Of a DNA stretch of 42,811 bases, positions 28,486-38,334 are shown piece after piece. Made by a program: the position numbers and the translations under genes. The notes beneath the pieces are model-generated. The model made no database searches and had not been told where the DNA came from. It saw only the letters and a list, made by a program, of their open reading frames with translations. Each line of letters begins with the position of its first letter. Position 1 is the stretch's first letter. Source of the DNA: an uncultured Oxalobacter sp. (lineage in GTDB: Bacteria > Pseudomonadota > Gammaproteobacteria > Burkholderiales > Burkholderiaceae_D); contig CAKRSU010000017.1 in the NCBI GenBank assembly GCA_934401755.1, positions 1-42,811 of the forward strand. Direction: 5' to 3'.

Positions 28486-30822
28486 ATGGATAACATGTTT
28501 AATCGAAATCGAGGATTTTCTTCCGATAACAACCAGCCGGAATCTAATGATCCACTTCAAAACAACAATAAACGGCATGGCATCCTATTTTGGATAATGA
28601 CCTTGTTTGGAGGCGGATTATTACTTGCCGTTTTACTAATTGGTTTGACAATTGCAGTCGTTTATCCACAACTGCCTTCTATGGAACGGCTCACTGACTA
28701 TCATCCTAAAATGCCATTACGCGTTTATACATCGGATAATGTGCTTATCGGAGAATTTGGTGATGAACGACGGAGTTTTGTTCCTATCGAAAAAATGCCA
28801 AATCAACTCAAAAAAGCGGTTCTTGCTATTGAAGATGCTCATTTTTACGAACATAGCGGCATTGATTATCTCGGCATTCTTCGCGCTACCATCAATAATT
28901 TGCTCGGTCGTGCTCGACAAGGCGCATCAACCATTACGCAACAAGTAGCCAAAAATTTTTTCTTATCCAGTGAACAAACCCTTAAACGCAAATTATATGA
29001 GGCTGTTTTAGCTTATAAAATTGAAAAAGCCTTACCTAAAGATAAAATTTTAGAACTCTATATGAACCAGATTTATCTGGGACAACGAGCATTTGGATTT
29101 GCATCTGCGGCAAAAACCTATTTTGGGAAAGATATTCAGAATATCACATTAGCAGAGGCTGCTATGCTCGCAGGATTACCTAAAGCCCCTTCCGCTAATA
29201 ATCCTGTCACCAATTATCCTCGGGCAAAACAACGCCAAGAATATATCCTGCGCCGTATGCAAGAATTAGGCTATATCAGCCAATCAGACTATCAAAATGC
29301 AATCCAAGAAGAACTACATATTCAGACAATAAAGGATGAACCAGAAGTTCATGCACAATATGTTGCAGAAATGGTTCGTTTAATGGTCTTTCAACAATAT
29401 GGGGATGCGACCTATACCAGCGGAATGAATGTTTATACGACCATTTCCAGTCGTGACCAAGAAGCCGCTTACCAAGCAATACGCCGCGGCGTACTAGGCT
29501 ATGATCATCGTCATGGTTATCGAGGACCTGAAGCTTTCATTGATTTCCCAGAAAGTACTCATGGAATCCCAGACAATATCAAAGAAGCCCTTGAAAAACA
29601 CCCAAGTAGTGACGGGATGATCAGTGCTATCGTTACACAAGCGTCCCCCACTCAAGTTAAAGCAATGCTCACTGATGGTTCTATTGCGACCATTTCCGGT
29701 AACGGCTTAAAATTTGCGGCTTCCTGCCTGGGGCGTGGTGGCGATAAACAAATTAAACGAGGATCAATTATCCGTATTAGCAACACTAAAGGTGAATGGG
29801 CAATTACTCAATTACCCGCCATTGACGCAGCGCTAGTTTCACTCAATCCAAGTAATGGTGCGATCCGTGCTTTAGTGGGTGGATTCGATTTTGCAAACAA
29901 ACAATTTAATCATGCCACCCAAGCATGGCGACAACCTGGATCATCATTTAAACCATTTATTTACTCGGCCGCGCTTGAAAAAGGATTTGCACCAACCAGT
30001 ATTATTAACGATGCGCCGGTTTCTTTTGCAAATGGTTCAGGACAAAACTGGAATCCTAAAAATTACGACAATGTCTATGACGGCCCCATCACCATGCGCC
30101 AAGCATTAATGAAATCAAAAAATGCCGTTTCCATCCAAATTCTTAATCAAATTAGCCCTTCCTATGGGCAAGATCATGCTGTTCGCTTTGGATTTGACTA
30201 TGACAAAATGCCAGCTGATTTATCGTTAGCTTTAGGCTCTGGAACAGTAACCCCTATGCAAATGGCATCGGCCTATGCCGTCTTCGCTAATGGAGGATTT
30301 CGAATTAAGCCTTACTTAATCACATCAATTACTGATTTTAAAGGTCAAATACTCTCACAAGCTCATCCTGAACAACCGGGATTAGAGATTAATCGAGCCA
30401 TTGATGCACGAAACGCTTTCATTATGGATAGTCTCATGAAAAGTGTTGCCCAACATGGCACAGCCGCTAGAACAAGTGCGACACTGGGCAGAACAGACCT
30501 TGCTGGCAAAACGGGAACAACCAATGACTCCCATGATGCGTGGTTTGCAGGATACCAACAAAATCTGGTTACGGTTGTCTGGTTTGGTTTTGATCAGCCT
30601 AAAAATATGGGACATGAAACAGGAGGAACCCTTGCTGTTCCTGTTTGGATCGACTATATGCGCGTCGCCCTACAAGGGGTACCGCCAGAAAATCGTCCTA
30701 TGCCAGAAGGTGTCGAATTAATTAATGGGGATTATTATTATCGCGAATATCCGCCTGGACAAATTATTACGGATGTTGGCGACATTCCTCATTCTTATAC
30801 GATGGGATATGACAGTTTCTAA
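28486..30822 (+). CDS. mrcA: Penicillin-binding protein 1A
   Basis: A bifunctional class A PBP (also ponA), 778 residues. One membrane anchor lies at about 33-59. The glycosyltransferase (GT51) domain has catalytic Glu116 in IEDAHFYEHSGID, RQGASTITQQVAKN and LYMNQIYLG. The transpeptidase has SSFK with Ser486, SKN (544-546) and KTG (675-677). ATG 28486 and ATG 28495 are both possible starts; neither has a strong ribosome site. It is divergent from aroKB (175 bases) and followed by lptM-lysA. Confidence 0.95.
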   Translation: MDNMFNRNRGFSSDNNQPESNDPLQNNNKRHGILFWIMTLFGGGLLLAVLLIGLTIAVVYPQLPSMERLTDYHPKMPLRVYTSDNVLIGEFGDERRSFVPIEKMPNQLKKAVLAIEDAHFYEHSGIDYLGILRATINNLLGRARQGASTITQQVAKNFFLSSEQTLKRKLYEAVLAYKIEKALPKDKILELYMNQIYLGQRAFGFASAAKTYFGKDIQNITLAEAAMLAGLPKAPSANNPVTNYPRAKQRQEYILRRMQELGYISQSDYQNAIQEELHIQTIKDEPEVHAQYVAEMVRLMVFQQYGDATYTSGMNVYTTISSRDQEAAYQAIRRGVLGYDHRHGYRGPEAFIDFPESTHGIPDNIKEALEKHPSSDGMISAIVTQASPTQVKAMLTDGSIATISGNGLKFAASCLGRGGDKQIKRGSIIRISNTKGEWAITQLPAIDAALVSLNPSNGAIRALVGGFDFANKQFNHATQAWRQPGSSFKPFIYSAALEKGFAPTSIINDAPVSFANGSGQNWNPKNYDNVYDGPITMRQALMKSKNAVSIQILNQISPSYGQDHAVRFGFDYDKMPADLSLALGSGTVTPMQMASAYAVFANGGFRIKPYLITSITDFKGQILSQAHPEQPGLEINRAIDARNAFIMDSLMKSVAQHGTAARTSATLGRTDLAGKTGTTNDSHDAWFAGYQQNLVTVVWFGFDQPKNMGHETGGTLAVPVWIDYMRVALQGVPPENRPMPEGVELINGDYYYREYPPGQIITDVGDIPHSYTMGYDSF

Positions 30823-30921
30823 GAGATAAGATATAGTGCGCATTCCCACTTTGTTAACCTCAACATTGAGAAGTCTTTGACTTTAAGCAAACAATACTGG
30901 CTTTTTCTGAAAGGTTATACG

Positions 30922-31476
30922 ATGAATTTGTTTTCATTGCTAAAAAGAATCGGTTTTCCCTTCATAGCAATACTTTGTGTTTCTGCGTGCGGCCAAAAAG
31001 GACCTTTGATGCTTCCGCCTAAAGATACAACGCCACTTCCTGTAAGGCCAATTATCTTCCCTAATGAAGAAACCGCCCATACTGATGAAACAACATTAAA
31101 TAGTGACCATTCTTCAATTGCTCCGACGAATGCTCAAAAACCCTCTTCTATTGATCATGGTGCACTTTCTAATCAAGCAGATTCAGCTCCACTTCAAAAA
31201 CCATTATCCGAAAAAGTGTCTAATGAGTCTTCTCAAATAACACCAAAAACGCTTGATCCAACTTTAAATGATCCGCAAAATCATCCAATTGAAGAGCAAC
31301 CTTATCAAGCTGTTGAACGTGAATCCAGTGAAACACCTTTAGGCATTCTGCCAAGTACTCAGCTATATACGCCCGTACAAAAAACAATATCACCTGTAAA
31401 AACAAAACAAACGACAGCCAAAAGAACGAAAACAACCTCAAAAAATAAATCATCCAAACAGAAGAAAAACCGATAA
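30922..31476 (+). CDS. lptM: LptM-type lipoprotein with long C-terminal tail
   Basis: The N-terminus is a lipoprotein signal with lipobox VSAC (lipidated Cys23) directly followed by GQKGPLMLPP, the LptM/YifL signature; LptM assists maturation of the LptDE outer-membrane LPS translocon. AAAGG precedes ATG 30922, which is preferred over the longer frame from 30877. At 184 residues it is about three times the usual length: residues after about 35 are a low-complexity Ser/Thr/Pro/Gln stretch ending in a Lys/Thr-rich tail (KTKQTTAKRTKTTSKNK). The place directly before lysA is typical for betaproteobacteria. Confidence 0.85.
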   Translation: MNLFSLLKRIGFPFIAILCVSACGQKGPLMLPPKDTTPLPVRPIIFPNEETAHTDETTLNSDHSSIAPTNAQKPSSIDHGALSNQADSAPLQKPLSEKVSNESSQITPKTLDPTLNDPQNHPIEEQPYQAVERESSETPLGILPSTQLYTPVQKTISPVKTKQTTAKRTKTTSKNKSSKQKKNR

Positions 31477-31514
31477 GATCACTTCTAATATGACACGAAA
31501 CAAAAGAGATTAAG

Positions 31515-32804
31515 ATGACAACAGAGTACTTTACCTATAAAAATGATACGTTAATGGTTGAACAAGTCGCACTTGATGCGATTGCTGAACAATTTGGTAC
31601 CCCACTTTATGTCTATTCAAAAGCAGCATTGACCAATCATTTAGATCAATATGTTACAACCAGCCAACGTTATGAAACGCCTCATCTACAAGCATTAACA
31701 TGCTACTCTGTTAAATCAAACTCCAATATTGCTATTCTCAATCTCTTAGCGAAACAAGGAGCAGGATTTGATATTGTTTCTGGCGGAGAACTAGCTCGTG
31801 TCATTGCAGCGGGTGGCGACCCGCATAAAGTCATCTATTCTGGCGTTGGAAAAACTCAAACAGAAATTCAGATGGCTCTCACGCATGATATTCTCTGTTT
31901 TAATGTTGAATCGATTTCCGAATTAAAACGGATCAACCAAATTGCCCAAGAAATGGACAAAACGGCTCGCATTTCTTTTCGAGTTAATCCTAATGTTGAT
32001 GCAAAGACTCATCCTTATATTTCAACCGGTTTAAAGAAAAATAAATTTGGGATTCCTTTTGAAGAAGTGCTTTCTACTTACACCTTAGCCGCACAACTTG
32101 ATCATATTGAAGTTATCGGCATTGATTGCCATATTGGGTCTCAACTATTGGACGATGCCCCATTACTTGAAGCACTGGATAAAATCATTAATCTCATTAA
32201 TCAATTAGACGAACAGGGAATCAAACTCAGTCATATCGATATCGGCGGAGGAATTGGTATTACTTATGCAGATGAAACCCCCGTTGCAATCGCCGATTAT
32301 TTATCCAAAGTTTTTACTTGTATCGCGCAATGGCAAAAATCTCATTGCCCCGATCGCAACATGACAGTCATGTTTGAACCTGGACGTTCCATTTCAGGCA
32401 ATGCAGGAATTTTGCTAACTCGCCTTCAATACTTAAAAACCAATTCCGGGAAACATTTTGCCATTGTTGATGCTGCAATGAATGATTTAATGCGTCCTTC
32501 TCTATATGAGGCCTACCATGGTGTTTTACCGGTCTTAAAACGTCATACAACTAAGCAATCTTATGAAATTGTTGGTCCGATCTGCGAATCTGGAGATTGG
32601 CTCGCAAAAGACCGTTCTTTAGCAATTAAAGAAGGCGATCTCCTGGCCATTATGAGTGCAGGCGCTTATGGTATGTCAATGGCATCCAACTATAATACTC
32701 GTGGTAGAGCCGCTGAAATATTAGTAGATGGTCATCATGTTCATCTCATTCGTCGTAGAGAAACGCCTGAAGATACTTTTGCACTTGAAACAATAATTGG
32801 TTAA
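31515..32804 (+). CDS. lysA: Diaminopimelate decarboxylase LysA
   Basis: A PLP enzyme making lysine from meso-diaminopimelate, 429 residues. PLP lysine is Lys67 in LTCYSVKSNSN; FDIVSGGELARV, GIDCHIGSQ, HIDIGGGIGI, FEPGRSISGNAG and ICESGDWLAKDR are all in place. The C-terminal GAYGMSMASNYNTRGRAAEILV completes the family pattern. It lies 38 bases after lptM and is likely co-transcribed. No lysR-type regulator or lysine riboswitch is visible. Confidence 0.96.
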   Translation: MTTEYFTYKNDTLMVEQVALDAIAEQFGTPLYVYSKAALTNHLDQYVTTSQRYETPHLQALTCYSVKSNSNIAILNLLAKQGAGFDIVSGGELARVIAAGGDPHKVIYSGVGKTQTEIQMALTHDILCFNVESISELKRINQIAQEMDKTARISFRVNPNVDAKTHPYISTGLKKNKFGIPFEEVLSTYTLAAQLDHIEVIGIDCHIGSQLLDDAPLLEALDKIINLINQLDEQGIKLSHIDIGGGIGITYADETPVAIADYLSKVFTCIAQWQKSHCPDRNMTVMFEPGRSISGNAGILLTRLQYLKTNSGKHFAIVDAAMNDLMRPSLYEAYHGVLPVLKRHTTKQSYEIVGPICESGDWLAKDRSLAIKEGDLLAIMSAGAYGMSMASNYNTRGRAAEILVDGHHVHLIRRRETPEDTFALETIIG

Positions 32805-32858
32805 TTCAACCATTTTTGATTAAACAATCAAATATTACTGATCCTTTTGGGAGACACC

Positions 32859-33629
32859 ATGTCCAAACTCTGGCAAGCCCGTTTTTTTACAACCGTTAAT
32901 CATCTACGCGAATTGCCATCTTTAAGTGTGCCCGAAATTGCTTTTGTCGGACGATCAAATGCCGGTAAATCATCAGCAATCAATATCTTATGTAATCAAA
33001 AAAGCTTGGCCTATGCTTCGAAAACACCCGGTAGAACCCAATTTTTGAACTTCTTTTCAATTGGTGGGGCCCATCCTGCTCAACACCGTAAAGACCCCAC
33101 AGATGTCTCAAAAATTGAGATGTTTTTGGTCGATCTACCTGGATACGGCTATGCAAAAGTTGCACACTCATCAAAAGATCACTGGAATCAGTTACTGGGC
33201 GACTATCTCATCCAACGTTCTCAACTTAAAGGCGTCATCTTAATGATGGATTCTCGGCATCCTTTTCAAAAATTGGATACAGAATTGATTGAATGGTTTG
33301 CAGGAACGGGTAAACCAATCCACTGCCTATTAACAAAAGCAGATAAACTCAACCGAAGTGAATCGGTAAAAGCATTGAAACTAGCACAAACCATTTTTAA
33401 GAGCTATGTAGACGAAAAAGGGCAACCATTTCCCTTTTCGGTACAGCTTTTTTCTTCGATGAGCCGAATTGGTCTCGATGAAGCGACTCAAACTATTTTA
33501 AAATGGGCCGGTATTTCAGATATCACTTCTGCTAAAGACAATACGCCACAAGCAACATCTCCCGTAAAACCGTCTCAAGAAAAAACGATTAGAAAACAAA
33601 AGAAACCGATTTATCGAAAGTGGTCATAA
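32859..33629 (+). CDS. engB: Ribosome biogenesis GTPase EngB (YihA/YsxC)
   Basis: An essential-type GTPase for 50S assembly. ATG 32859 with GGGAG upstream is preferred over TTG 32847. Of 256 residues: G1 GRSNAGKS (31-38), G2 [12 protein letters not shown]3 DLPGYGYAK (92-100), G4 TKAD (159-162), and [10 protein letters not shown] for G5. A 15-20 residue insertion (about 68-86) before G3 is common in betaproteobacteria. A Lys/Pro-rich C-terminal extension of about 35 residues is unusual and basic, possibly helping rRNA contact. Confidence 0.94.
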   Translation: MSKLWQARFFTTVNHLRELPSLSVPEIAFVGRSNAGKSSAINILCNQKSLAYASKTPGRTQFLNFFSIGGAHPAQHRKDPTDVSKIEMFLVDLPGYGYAKVAHSSKDHWNQLLGDYLIQRSQLKGVILMMDSRHPFQKLDTELIEWFAGTGKPIHCLLTKADKLNRSESVKALKLAQTIFKSYVDEKGQPFPFSVQLFSSMSRIGLDEATQTILKWAGISDITSAKDNTPQATSPVKPSQEKTIRKQKKPIYRKWS

Positions 33630-33631
33630 AG

Positions 33632-34261
33632 ATGAGTCATCCCATTCCTTATAGACAAGAAGTACTCAGGAAATGCATTCATTTGAGCTCCTTATGGATG
33701 GTCGTTGCCATGGGATATCTTCCTTGTATGACCAATATTGCTTTATTTACTATTTTGTTAATCGGTTGTATTGCAGCAGAATATGGCAACCATAAAAAAT
33801 GGCGATTATTGACTTTGACCTATGGTGCTTTATTTAATACGATGTTGCGAGAAAACGAAAAGCAGTCCTCATTTCGTCTAAGCGGGGCTCCTTATCTGAT
33901 TGGAGCCGCACTAATGTGTACCGTCTTATTTCCAACAGTCATTGCAATGACGGCATTTACTGTTATGTTAATTGGAGATACCGCTGCCGCATTAATTGGT
34001 CGTCGTTTTGGGCACCATAAAATCAATAGAGGCACTAAAAGCCTTGAAGGCAGTTTCGCATTTTGTACGACTGGAATCGTTATCCTTTTGTTTTTCTATC
34101 TTTACTATGCTCAATCAACGATTTTTCTGCTATTTGGTAGTATCGGGGTCGTCATTGGTGCCTTGACTGAAGCCTATGAAAATCGTATCCGTCTTGATGA
34201 TAACTTTTCGATTCCACTAGCCGTTGGTATTTGCCTTCATCTAGGCTTAATGCTGTTTTAA
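33632..34261 (+). CDS. CTP-dependent lipid/polyprenol kinase-like membrane protein
   Basis: A polytopic protein of 210 residues with about six hydrophobic segments. The motif GDTAAALIGRRFGHHKINRG followed by TKSLEGSFAFC matches the cytidylyltransferase-like kinase family of Sec59 (dolichol kinase), Dgk1 and Vte5. It probably phosphorylates a lipid alcohol (diacylglycerol, polyprenol or phytol type) with CTP; the substrate is unknown. The gene starts 2 bases after engB (GTG 33620 is an overlapping alternative). HLSSLWMVVAMGYL at the N-terminus also fits this family. Confidence 0.78.
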   Translation: MSHPIPYRQEVLRKCIHLSSLWMVVAMGYLPCMTNIALFTILLIGCIAAEYGNHKKWRLLTLTYGALFNTMLRENEKQSSFRLSGAPYLIGAALMCTVLFPTVIAMTAFTVMLIGDTAAALIGRRFGHHKINRGTKSLEGSFAFCTTGIVILLFFYLYYAQSTIFLLFGSIGVVIGALTEAYENRIRLDDNFSIPLAVGICLHLGLMLF

Positions 34262-34276
34262 AGATCCACGCTAAGA

Positions 34277-34296
34277 TAGCGTTACGTAGCGTTACG
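34277..34296. repeat. Two tandem copies of TAGCGTTACG
   Basis: A perfect 10-base unit repeated twice, 15 bases after the lipid-kinase-like gene. No function is apparent. Confidence 0.6.
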
Positions 34297-34348
34297 GATA
34301 GACAAAAAAGAAACCTATCAACATTGGCACTATTATTTAGCCTGAATA

Positions 34349-34383
34349 AAAAAGCGCCTCTCTATCTTAGAAAAGCGCCTTTT
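34349..34383. terminator. Bidirectional terminator between the lipid-kinase-like gene and topB
   Basis: AAAAAGCGC (34349-34357) and GCGCCTTTT (34375-34383) pair with one mismatch; T runs follow on both strands (six T on the minus strand). It serves the two convergent units. Confidence 0.75.
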
Positions 34384-34420
34384 GTATTTTTGAAATGCTT
34401 TGGGAATTCTTTTCGTTTTC

Positions 34421-36925
34421 TTATTTAGCGCGACCTTTACCCTTAACGGTTGTTTTTTTAGTCCCCGACTCTTCAAATTTAAAACCGACTTTTCCTGTTT
34501 TTCCCATTTCCAAATAGGCTTTAAATGGTCGCTTCGTTCGATTAGAAATAAATCCCGTTAACAGATCTGTCTTGCCTTCAGACAATAACTTCGCCATTTG
34601 TTCAGGAACAATTTCTTGCTGCAAAATAATGCGACCACTTCTAAACGTACAAGATTTTTCTTTACCAACACTATGTTCACAAACATAGGCCATGCCATTA
34701 TCATAAACATGACCCTGACACTTCGGACAAATACCAACGGGTATTTTTCCCGTAAAATCGGGAACTTCAATCTCCTCTTCTTTCGGTTGCCCGAAATCGA
34801 ATTCCATTCGCAATCCCCCTTTTTCCGGATCTTCTGTAATTTTAAGAATCGCTGAAAAAGGAAAACCTGTTTTTGCACGGAACCCTTGAAGCGGACCAAT
34901 TTGGCGTTTTTTCAATAATTCTTCAACTTCTGGAATCGCAAACATACGTGCGCCAGGCATTTTACTAATCGAAAAACTACAAGAGGTACAGGCAAATCGA
35001 CGATAGTTCTCTTGAACAACACCACCACATTGAGGACAAGGCGTTTTTAAAACAGCATAATCTCCTGGGACCGTATCTCCGTTATATTCTTTGGCCTGAT
35101 TAACGATATCTTCTGCCATTCCTGCGATTTGCTGCATAAATGCCGTACGACTGATCTCACCCTTTTCCATTTGAGAGAGCTGATATTCCCATTCCCCCGT
35201 TAACTCAGGCAAAGTCAGTTCTTGAATACCGAGACCATTTAGCAAAGTCATTAATTGAAACGCTTTAGGTGTTGGAATCAGTTCTCGTCCATCACGTTGC
35301 AAATATTCTTTTAATAATCCTTCAATGATAGAAGCACGGGTTGCTGGCGTCCCCAATCCCTTCCCTTTCATGACTTCGCTTAAGCCATCGTTTTCAATTA
35401 GTTTTCCGGCACCTTCCATCGCAGAAAGCAATGTCGCTTCCGTATAACGAGCAGGCGGTTTCGTTGATAAATCTTTTTTCCAAATTTGATCAACAGTCAC
35501 TTGTTCTTTATCTTTAACCGGTACTAATGTTCGTTCATTGGCTGTACTCGATGTTACCGCTTCCTTCCCATAAATGGCCATCCAACCTGACTTAATCATG
35601 ACGCGGCCATCACTACGAAAACGGTGACCTGCAACCTCCGTATAGCGAGTCGTTACTTGAAATTCTGCGGCCGGAAAAAAAACCGCCAAAAACCGCCGAA
35701 CCACTAAATCATATAGTTTTTGATCATCTTCACGCTGTGTTTTCAACGGCTGCATGGTCGGAATAATCGCAAAATGATCTGAAATTTTCTTATTATCAAA
35801 AATTCGCTTATTCGGACGAATCCATTGATTAGCAATCACTTGTTCAGCAAATGGTTTAAATCCTGCGTTGCCAGATAATGTTTCAACCGTCTGATAGCAA
35901 GTTTTTAAATAATCTTCTGGCAAATGACGGGAATCCGTTCTTGGATAAGTCAGTGCTTTATGTTGCTCATACAAACGTTGCGCAGCATCTAAGGTCCGTT
36001 TTGCAGAAAATCCAAAACGGACATTTGCTTCACGTTGAAGACTAGTCAAATCAAAAAGTGCGGGAGATAATGAAGTTGCAGGACGTGATTCTTCTGTAAC
36101 AATGCCTTGTTGCCCCGTACAATCAGCAATAATTTTCTCAGCTTGCGCACGATCCCAAATTCTTTCAGCACGTTTATCTGAATCGGTCGCATCCTTTTTA
36201 AACTGGGAATCAAGCCAACGTCCTTCATAGGTACCTTCGGCGCATTGAAATGCGGCATGAACCTCCCAATATTCACGAGGAACAAAATTTCGAATCTGTT
36301 TTTCTCGTTCAACAACCATTGATAACGTCGGCGTTTGAACCCGCCCTACGGTTGTCAGAAAAAAACCACCATTTTGAGAATTAAAAGCCGTCATGGCACG
36401 CGTTCCATTAATTCCTACGAGCCAGTCCGCTTCAGCACGACTACGAGCAGCATTTGCCAGTGAGCGCATTTCTTCGTCCGTACGAAGATGTTTAAACCCT
36501 TCCCGAATAGCAGAAGGCGTCATTGATTGCAACCAAAGTCGCTTAATCGGTTTTTTTGATTTGGTATATTCCGTAATTAAACGAAAAATTAATTCCCCTT
36601 CACGTCCCGCATCACATGCATTAATCAAGGAAGTCACATCTTTACGGCGAATCAATTTCGCTACTAATTTCAGCTGCGATGACGTTTTAGCAATCGGGGC
36701 TAATGCAAACTGCGGTGGAATAACCGGCAAATGATTAAATGTCCATTTCCCACGCTTAACTTCATACTCATCAGGCGCCTTAATTTCCAACAAATGACCA
36801 ACTGCCGATGTTAATACATAATCATCGGACTCCATATAGTCCTTCTGTTTTGTAAAACCGCCCAAACTTTTGGCAATATCTGCCGCAACGGAAGGTTTTT
36901 CAGCAATGATAAGCGTCTTTGTCAT
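34421..36925 (-). CDS. topB: DNA topoisomerase III (type IA)
   Basis: An 834-residue type IA topoisomerase. The Toprim domain opens with TLIIAEKPSVAADIAKSLGG and has DAGREGELIF (104-113); the catalytic Tyr327 sits in TYPRTDSRHLP; TTVGRVQTPTLSMVVEREK and KGLGTPATRASIIE are family blocks. The C-terminus carries Cys pairs CPQCGG/CTSC and CPKCQGH/CEH-SC, zinc-finger-like modules seen in proteobacterial TopB. The frame is open to 36976, but MTKTL at 36925 is the family start. In many Burkholderiales smg lies between dprA and this gene; it is missing here. Confidence 0.94.
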   Translation of the reverse strand: MTKTLIIAEKPSVAADIAKSLGGFTKQKDYMESDDYVLTSAVGHLLEIKAPDEYEVKRGKWTFNHLPVIPPQFALAPIAKTSSQLKLVAKLIRRKDVTSLINACDAGREGELIFRLITEYTKSKKPIKRLWLQSMTPSAIREGFKHLRTDEEMRSLANAARSRAEADWLVGINGTRAMTAFNSQNGGFFLTTVGRVQTPTLSMVVEREKQIRNFVPREYWEVHAAFQCAEGTYEGRWLDSQFKKDATDSDKRAERIWDRAQAEKIIADCTGQQGIVTEESRPATSLSPALFDLTSLQREANVRFGFSAKRTLDAAQRLYEQHKALTYPRTDSRHLPEDYLKTCYQTVETLSGNAGFKPFAEQVIANQWIRPNKRIFDNKKISDHFAIIPTMQPLKTQREDDQKLYDLVVRRFLAVFFPAAEFQVTTRYTEVAGHRFRSDGRVMIKSGWMAIYGKEAVTSSTANERTLVPVKDKEQVTVDQIWKKDLSTKPPARYTEATLLSAMEGAGKLIENDGLSEVMKGKGLGTPATRASIIEGLLKEYLQRDGRELIPTPKAFQLMTLLNGLGIQELTLPELTGEWEYQLSQMEKGEISRTAFMQQIAGMAEDIVNQAKEYNGDTVPGDYAVLKTPCPQCGGVVQENYRRFACTSCSFSISKMPGARMFAIPEVEELLKKRQIGPLQGFRAKTGFPFSAILKITEDPEKGGLRMEFDFGQPKEEEIEVPDFTGKIPVGICPKCQGHVYDNGMAYVCEHSVGKEKSCTFRSGRIILQQEIVPEQMAKLLSEGKTDLLTGFISNRTKRPFKAYLEMGKTGKVGFKFEESGTKKTTVKGKGRAK

Positions 36926-37197
36926 AGGATAAGCCACGGAAATTAAAACAGCCTCAATATATCTGCGATAGGCCAAGAATGATAATAGGTTCTAGGCAAG
37001 CTCTGCAAGCCATCCTGTACATACAATTTTGAAAAAAACTGTTTTTAGACAACGTTTAAGAAAAGAAAACGCCACTTTTCACAAAATTGACCACAAAAAA
37101 TATGATTCAAAAAACAACAATCATTAAAAAATGAACGTCAATACATGAATATCTCAGACTCACAAGACATTAAGTTATCCCACTTTGATCTATTTTA

Positions 37198-38103
37198 TTA
37201 TTGATATTTTGCTTTTGACTTTTCTCGTTTTAATTCAGACAAAATATCATCAACCGTTTCAACCAATTTAGCCCCCTGTCGAATGAGTGCATGACACCCA
37301 CGAGACAATGGAGAATGAATTGATCCTGGAATCGCAAATACATCTCGTCCTTGTTCTAAAGCCATTTTTGCCGTTATTAAAGCACCTGATGTGATAGAAG
37401 CTTCAACGACCAATATGCCATCGGCCAATCCACTAATTAAACGATTTCGTTGGGGAAAATTAGAAGAAATCGGTCCTGTCCCTAAAGGGAATTCACTAAT
37501 CATACAGCCTTCTTCCGCAATCCGATGTGCTAAGGCATGATTACGAGCAGGATAGACAATATCGGCCCCAGTTCCTATCACCGCGATTGTCTTCGCTGAT
37601 GTTGCTAAACTACCTAAATGCACTGCTGTATCTGTTCCTAATGCTAATCCTGATACAGAGGTCAAGCCGGCATTACCAAGGGCTTTCGCAAATGCTTGAG
37701 CATCTCGAAATCCTTGTGTTGTTGCATTACGACTTCCAACAATTGCAATCGTCTCTTGAGATAATAAATCAAGCCGCCCCTTAACATACAATACTAAAGG
37801 AGGATCGGGAATATCTAAGAGTTTTTTAGGATATTGACTATCTGCTAATGTTAATACCCAATTTTCAGAATGCGTCTGCCAATCTAATGTATTCGCCACT
37901 AACTGTTTTATCTCATCAGACAAAGGCGCGTGAAGCTGGTAGGCCAATTTTTCTGGAACAACTTTAACCAACCTATCGTAAGAAGCCTTAAAAATTTCTT
38001 GAGGTAAGCCAAAAGTTTTCAGCAATTGATGTGCAACACGTATTCCAACATCTGGCATACGAACTAAACGCAACCAAGCCGTCAACTCCTCTTCATCATT
38101 CAT
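37198..38103 (-). CDS. dprA: DNA-processing protein DprA (short form)
   Basis: It binds single-stranded DNA and loads RecA during transformation. Of 301 residues: N-terminal HhH/SAM-like region RMPDVGIRVAHQLLKTFG, then the Rossmann core with IVGSRNATTQG, SGLALGTDTAVH, VIGTGADIVYPARN, SEFPLGTGPISSNFPQRNRLISG in sequence, and GRDVFAIPGS. The protein stops about 40 residues after the core and lacks the C-terminal winged-helix domain found in most DprA of about 370 residues. It is divergent from def-fmt. Confidence 0.93.
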   Translation of the reverse strand: MNDEEELTAWLRLVRMPDVGIRVAHQLLKTFGLPQEIFKASYDRLVKVVPEKLAYQLHAPLSDEIKQLVANTLDWQTHSENWVLTLADSQYPKKLLDIPDPPLVLYVKGRLDLLSQETIAIVGSRNATTQGFRDAQAFAKALGNAGLTSVSGLALGTDTAVHLGSLATSAKTIAVIGTGADIVYPARNHALAHRIAEEGCMISEFPLGTGPISSNFPQRNRLISGLADGILVVEASITSGALITAKMALEQGRDVFAIPGSIHSPLSRGCHALIRQGAKLVETVDDILSELKREKSKAKYQ

Positions 38104-38334
38104 CGATGAGATATCCCCAATCGCTTTTCAATATTCTAAAAGACCCAGCTAAACCAAAAGATCCGTCCGCTTTCATCTGAATCAAGAAAGGGACTATGCT
38201 AAACTTTCATCAATGGAAATGCCTGTGACTATTTTATTCTATAATCAAATTTCCTTTGACATTGACGATTTTGCATGGAAAAACAGTCACAAGCAAGATT
38301 ATCATGATATTTTGACGACGTATAAAAAAAACAA

